From the NCBI GenBank assembly GCA_030068145.1, contig JAPJBO010000544.1, positions 89,449 to 153,448 on the forward strand: a stretch of DNA of 64,000 nucleotides, in the 5' to 3' direction. This DNA comes from Diplonema papillatum (lineage: Eukaryota > Euglenozoa > Diplonemea > Diplonemida > Diplonemidae). The stretch's first letter is position 1; every line of letters starts with the position of its first letter. The position numbers and the translations under genes are program-made. This document shows positions 61,001 to 64,000 of the stretch, piece by piece. The notes under the pieces are model-generated. The model did not search any database. It saw only the letters and a program-made list of their open reading frames with translations, and was not told the origin of the DNA.

Positions 61001-64000
61001 CCGGAAGTCCAGCGCCACACCGTAGAGCGGCTCCCCGTCCAACAAGGCGTCCTCCATCTCGAGCCCAATTTCCATCAAGACGTCCTCGATCCGGTGACCC
61101 GGTCGAAAGCCTTTCTGTCCTTCTTCGATCCATTCCTCTTGCCACAGAACTATGTCCGCCAGCCTGCGGCAGGCCCATAAGCGGTACACGGCGGATGTGA
61201 CGGTTATCGGTCTTGTGTGCAGCGGGTCTTGACTCTCATCCTTCGGCACCATCGACACCAGCGCAGTTGTCATGCTTGCCGGCCAGTCTCCAGTTGCTTC
61301 GACCAGGTTCATGACGTCTGCAAGTGCATTCAGCAGGGGGAGCGGCAACTCCCGCAGTTCAGCCATACGCCAGCCATCCACCCCTGACGCGCTTTTCTTC
61401 GGCTTCTTCCTCAGCAGAATTCGCAGCTCCTCCCCCGTGATTGTTCCGGCTTCCATCATATGTGGGCCGATGTGATCCCGGAACCGATCCCGAAACGGCT
61501 CGTACTCCGGCTCTGGCCCGTCCTTGTACTTACGCAGGATAGGGTCCCACGCAGTGTTCAGCACCTCGTCCATCTCGTCAACATTTGCAGTCACTCCCGC
61601 CCCCTTTCGCAACACCCCCGACGGCTCAGCGCGTCCGGCGCAGATGGTTGTCAGACATCGTCTGCTCGCATCGGCCCTCTCGTTCAGCTTGTCTCGGTAT
61701 TTCGTAAACCTGGCCGCCGATCCTTCCTTTCCGAGCCTGCTCGTCTCTTCCCGCAATGCCGTGAGAAGCTGCTTCGCCTCCTCATGATCCGGGAATCCTT
61801 CTGTCCCTTGGCCATCTTTCATGCACGCCTGTGCCAGCCGCCTGCTGTTCTGCCAGCAACGGGATACCTCATGCGGAACTGCCTCCGGCCCGCGCCGTTG
61901 CGCAAGGTAGCTGCAGATGCGTTCCATCCTGTGGATGGCCTTCCGGAGCCGTAGCTGTCTGCTGTTCGCCGCCCCCGACCCGTCGCTCGCAGTGCTTGCC
62001 GTGATGCAGACTCTTTTAGGTGACGTCTTTATCCCCCGGCCGGTACTTCTTCCCCTTTCTTCCGCAGGGATTCCGAAGGCATCCTGCAAGTACTGCTCAC
62101 TGACTCGTGACCACTCGAGCCAGGCCTCTTCCACTCGCTGTGCTGCCAGCCGTTCTGCGAAATCGGAGTTGGCCAGTCTCTGTACGGCTTCCCTGTAAGC
62201 TTCTGTGTCCGAGAGGCCCCACTTGGGTCCCCCCTCCGTAGAGATTTCCCGCGGTACTTTAAATCGCCACACGATTTGGCGCAGCGCCGCAATGTCCAGG
62301 GTCATTGTCACGAGCCGGTGTCCCGGCACGTTCACCGCGGTGGTGACGCATTGGCGGAAAGCTCCCGTCGTTATTCGGTTGAGGAGTATGCGGTCGATCC
62401 TCGTGCCCGATGTCCGGGCGCTGGTAAAGGTCGGTGGTGGTGGTGTGTCACCGGTACGCGCATGGTGCAGTTCCGCTGCGTCGGACCATCCATTCCTTAG
62501 TGCCTTCCGCAGTACAGGGGACCGGTCTTCTTCCGTGTTCAGGTCACCCATCACCATTATGGGGACGTCACCGAGGCTATCCGCCGCTGCGAAGAGGATC
62601 TTCTCCAGCATGTCCTCACGCTCCTCGCTCTCCGCCCTCCCGTTTCCGGAAGGGCAGTAGACATTGAACACGTGCACGAACGTGTTGCCGGCCCCTGTTG
62701 CTACTACCGTATGGCTCACTCGGTCCGGGGACCGTACTGCTGCGTGCGCGAGCGCCGTCATCGTATCGTACGCCGGTATCGGTCTCAGTACTAGAGTGGA
62801 GAGCCCTCCGTTCGCGGCGTTCATCGTCGAGCGACTACCGGAGTTCCTACAGAGTCTTCCGGGTGGTGGCAGACCCCAGTGGCAGCACCATTTCCGCAGG
62901 TATTCCTCTGCCTGCACCCGTTTGCACGGAAGGAGTGTCACCTCCTGGCAGCAGAGAAGATCCGCTTCCACCGCGTCGGCCGCTGGGAGATACTGTAGTA
63001 GGTTGGTTACGTTTAACGTCGCGAACCTCATCTCCGCGCGGCCGGGACCAGGGTTTTGTTCGACGTCCCCCGCGGTTATCAGCCGCTGTCTTGCTGATTC
63101 TTTGATTGATTGTAGAGTTCTTTGGTGATGAAGCAAAAGTGTCCGTGGCGCGGGGCTGGACTGATGTTGGGGGGGTGCAGTGGATGCCTGAGGGCTGGGC
63201 GGGGGGGGTATGGGAGCTTCTTGCGGGGTGTCCCGGCCTTGCAAACTTTGGGAGGCGGCCTCGCGCACGGCCCTGTAGGTCAGCGAGACCCGGTCGCGTG
63301 CGACATCATCGGGACGAATCCCGTGCGTCCACAGGTTCCTGGCCTCGCCTTCCATGTGGCACAGTGTGCCGACCGGCAGAGGGGTTCTCAGTCTCCGGCT
63401 CCCCCTCTCCCATTCCATGACCGTGTCGCTCAAGAGCGATATGGTCGCTACCCTCGGACCCAGTTCTCTCTGGTCTCTGTGGGGGTTGATCCCCACTCCC
63501 CTCCGGTACCAGTTGGCCAGCAACTGGTCCGGTTCCCACCCAAGGCGGTCACGTATGAGATCCGCCGCTTCTTTCAGGGGCCCCTCGGGGATACCCCGTT
63601 CCAGTCTGATCGGGGGTTCACCTAGTCTGAGAGCGTGCCCCCACTGCTGGGTTTCCCTGCTGTGTCCACCCCCCAGCCTTCCCCATGTGGCTTCCGGGTT
63701 GAGCTCGGGTGCTCGGCTCAGTCTATCCAGAAGATCCCGAGGGATCGCCGGAAACTTAGCCCCGGGATGGGTCCCTCCACCCTCGGGGGCCCTCGTTGCA
63801 AGTTGGCCGGGCACACTGGCTATTGTAGGGGATTGTTTGTGCGCAAAACCGGCCCTCGGGGTATCAGCTCCCGGGCGATTGAGGCCAGGCGCGCCGTGAG
63901 AGAGAGGGAGGGGAAAAGAGGAGGAGCAGGAATTCTCTTTTTCCGTCTCTGCGTGATCGAACTGCCTAGCAGGGGTGCTAGGACTCGGCAGCCCGAACGA
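58055..64000 (-). CDS. LINE D polyprotein: AlkB-like, 2A, endonuclease, reverse transcriptase, Cys/His module
   Basis: One frame without stops, open to position 64000 with no ATG before the AlkB-like part, so the start lies outside. Residues are numbered from the codon at 63814. An AlkB-like 2-oxoglutarate/Fe(II) oxygenase (about 45-185) has INPHRDQ (His112, Asp114), WTHGI (His164) and RVSLTYR (Arg175, Arg181). A Pro-rich linker leads to GDVEQNPGP (249-257), a canonical 2A ribosome-skipping motif. An apurinic endonuclease (262-510) follows with CQEV (Glu291), GDLN (424-426), RIDRIL (Asp474) and GHR (His499). The reverse transcriptase (about 800-1110) has LDFRKCFDMV and SYADD (Asp1029, Asp1030). 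A C2HC knuckle lies near 1376, a threefold CxxH/CxxC/CCxxxHH module at about 1645-1745, then a Lys/Arg-rich tail. The copy looks intact and possibly active. Confidence 0.95.
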   Translation of the reverse strand, partial: SFGLPSPSTPARQFDHAETEKENSCSSSFPLPLSHGAPGLNRPGADTPRAGFAHKQSPTIASVPGQLATRAPEGGGTHPGAKFPAIPRDLLDRLSRAPELNPEATWGRLGGGHSRETQQWGHALRLGEPPIRLERGIPEGPLKEAADLIRDRLGWEPDQLLANWYRRGVGINPHRDQRELGPRVATISLLSDTVMEWERGSRRLRTPLPVGTLCHMEGEARNLWTHGIRPDDVARDRVSLTYRAVREAASQSLQGRDTPQEAPIPPPPSPQASTAPPQHQSSPAPRTLLLHHQRTLQSIKESARQRLITAGDVEQNPGPGRAEMRFATLNVTNLLQYLPAADAVEADLLCCQEVTLLPCKRVQAEEYLRKWCCHWGLPPPGRLCRNSGSRSTMNAANGGLSTLVLRPIPAYDTMTALAHAAVRSPDRVSHTVVATGAGNTFVHVFNVYCPSGNGRAESEEREDMLEKILFAAADSLGDVPIMVMGDLNTEEDRSPVLRKALRNGWSDAAELHHARTGDTPPPPTFTSARTSGTRIDRILLNRITTGAFRQCVTTAVNVPGHRLVTMTLDIAALRQIVWRFKVPREISTEGGPKWGLSDTEAYREAVQRLANSDFAERLAAQRVEEAWLEWSRVSEQYLQDAFGIPAEERGRSTGRGIKTSPKRVCITASTASDGSGAANSRQLRLRKAIHRMERICSYLAQRRGPEAVPHEVSRCWQNSRRLAQACMKDGQGTEGFPDHEEAKQLLTALREETSRLGKEGSAARFTKYRDKLNERADASRRCLTTICAGRAEPSGVLRKGAGVTANVDEMDEVLNTAWDPILRKYKDGPEPEYEPFRDRFRDHIGPHMMEAGTITGEELRILLRKKPKKSASGVDGWRMAELRELPLPLLNALADVMNLVEATGDWPASMTTALVSMVPKDESQDPLHTRPITVTSAVYRLWACRRLADIVLWQEEWIEEGQKGFRPGHRIEDVLMEIGLEMEDALLDGEPLYGVALDFRKCFDMVPREIVLRLAEDLGLHNRVLKPLRAIYRLLARRFKLPLGVGREFSVTNGILQGCPVSVILINALLSVVMKAVKKEAEGVSPKSYADDATLLSRLSEAALQKGVDVVDEFCTLTGMELNLQKTVAFSTRRRHQSTLKLRSVDALLRFSKSVKCLGVLVSTAKNRTERSDSERVEKAAALAEGLRHAPFRYEKRVRIVQSNVLPAALSGCSFAPVSKVAMKRLTTSVMGLIWGGSNPKRAREMVLNFQEKGHLTDPGTCLAYRVTTAFYAACERLPRLLPLMESIRGRYAEGDLPLGPVGLAMRSMEECGHVWGPGPLSRTLRNGATYDPLTSAPSKRGHEVRADLRAKTWSRLVARRPGFEGIQRADLERTNSFWRMRECPAHTARLIRVALAGGVNTAEYTSRMRQAGAEPQAPSCKHCGSGDTEDEKHVFWDCGAYSHIRRREAHAELMAANRADWPRCTLEHGVVVPENAQFSRRLQEMMAEILAERAGLEARAWVARNPTTPWSRANAMPAEKFDHPFARIAPAWTWERNKTWGLPTFYALVAWLSDMQWTENGQASMLELAIDFELFSGLSMPLHGNAPKGVRERGNVLRCMMSALDKLAAQQGLGSCMRGERVCPTTSLSFMGITGISGIRPRPRFREAHTGTILEEQVKGSDVGTQCPTYPDWTIGRAARWALPAPPQLHPDPVHMPGVGIEKALVTCATHHKGKCEACRALVRRDVPTVEMCCRHHHHANDGQPIAVCTEHSTTKCGECKTAAACCRSGHHACRTHGRGTCQECKRLPTLTQRRPAACCSRGHHQSNKPNVESTPGRNKKKRPSSPTQVGVQRETPVGKRAARAARAPLAATKKETATTGRATKRPPPTPGTSERPALKKRVLGTPKEGPIAGRKRKKTKATTPDSGVQRRKKKVPRASSSQKRPGTTGTPMPSKVKNGHTCPPSYSPTQSLESQESQTPLAPQMLDLDDAMAGDDVIR
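63044..63067 (-). other. 2A-type ribosome-skipping motif in LINE D
   Basis: Codes for DVEQNPGP, matching the D(V/I)ExNPGP consensus exactly. Skipping would occur between the Gly and the last Pro, releasing the AlkB-like protein and starting the endonuclease/reverse transcriptase protein with Pro. The upstream residues (IKESARQRLITAG) are of the helical type seen before active 2A sites. Confidence 0.88.
63260..63682 (-). other. AlkB-like oxygenase domain of LINE D
   Basis: The region NWYRRGVGINPHRDQ, VATISLLSDTVMEWERG, GEARNLWTHGI and RDRVSLTYRAVRE has the order HxD, hydrophobic strand, H, RxxxxxR of AlkB dioxygenases, which oxidise methyl groups off DNA or RNA bases. All metal ligands and the two Arg are present. 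Confidence 0.85.

Larger units (their letters stand above)
57986..64000 (-). mobile_element. LINE D, near full-length non-LTR retrotransposon
   Basis: The 3' UTR ends in GTGCATGTTAATCC to AACTCAATGCTTAAC, the tail shared with LINE C. The element runs rightward out of the window, so its 5' end and target duplication cannot be judged. Confidence 0.95.

Noticed and set aside
58081-63899. Many plus-strand ORFs of 100-270 codons over the LINEs (also at 5680-8314, 10533-13807 and 14226-17849)
   Set aside because: They are antisense shadows of the GC-rich LINE coding strands, Arg/Pro/Ser-rich and without any family resemblance.

Overview
The window is nuclear DNA of a eukaryote. The evidence is host genes interrupted by GT-AG introns, a eukaryotic rRNA-processing helicase, a DTWD1-type tRNA modification enzyme, non-LTR retrotransposons (LINEs), and several DNA transposon families inserted inside one another. 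No bacterial operons, ribosome-binding sites or rRNA genes are visible. A large-genome protist, perhaps a microalga or stramenopile, would fit, but the species cannot be read from the sequence.

Three host genes can be supported, all on the minus strand. (1) A Na+/H+ antiporter of the NhaC family can be assembled from three exons (9811-9269, 4232-3524, 2621-1648). (2) A HAS1/DDX18-type DEAD-box helicase can be assembled from four exons spread over 17.8 kb (37804-37012, 31779-31207, 29234-28880, 20693-20039); a fifth exon at 19246-19122 is possible. (3) An intact one-exon DTWD1-like gene lies at 51466-50690. Splice junctions were placed by eye: each joins family motifs in frame, with GT donors (mostly GTGTG or GTATG) and CAG acceptors.

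Layout. 1-1.4 kb: a 159-bp tandem repeat. 1.6-9.8 kb: the NhaC gene; its first intron holds a miniature element that itself contains a 3.2-kb LINE (A) with a 17-bp target duplication. 10-18 kb: a broken copy of NhaC exon 1, then two LINEs (B, C) head to tail. 19-37.8 kb: the helicase gene, whose introns contain an old LINE split by a TIR transposon, a possible plus-strand gene, minisatellites, a fold-back element and many partial copies of the helicase's own exons. 37.8-40 kb: three further tandem copies of the helicase 5' end, with a 41-bp minisatellite that grew from coding sequence. 40-44.6 kb: a 92-bp satellite split by two TA-inserting transposons. 45-50 kb: TIR elements and dispersed repeats. 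52-55 kb: two related TA-inserting transposons, each carrying a decayed ubiquitin-specific-protease gene and each hit by the same MITE family at a different site. 58-64 kb: a nearly full-length LINE (D).

The most striking object is LINE D. Its single reading frame runs AlkB-like 2-oxoglutarate oxygenase, then a canonical 2A ribosome-skipping motif, apurinic endonuclease, reverse transcriptase, C2HC knuckle, and a threefold Cys/His module with a basic tail. The frame is still open at the window edge, so its start lies outside.
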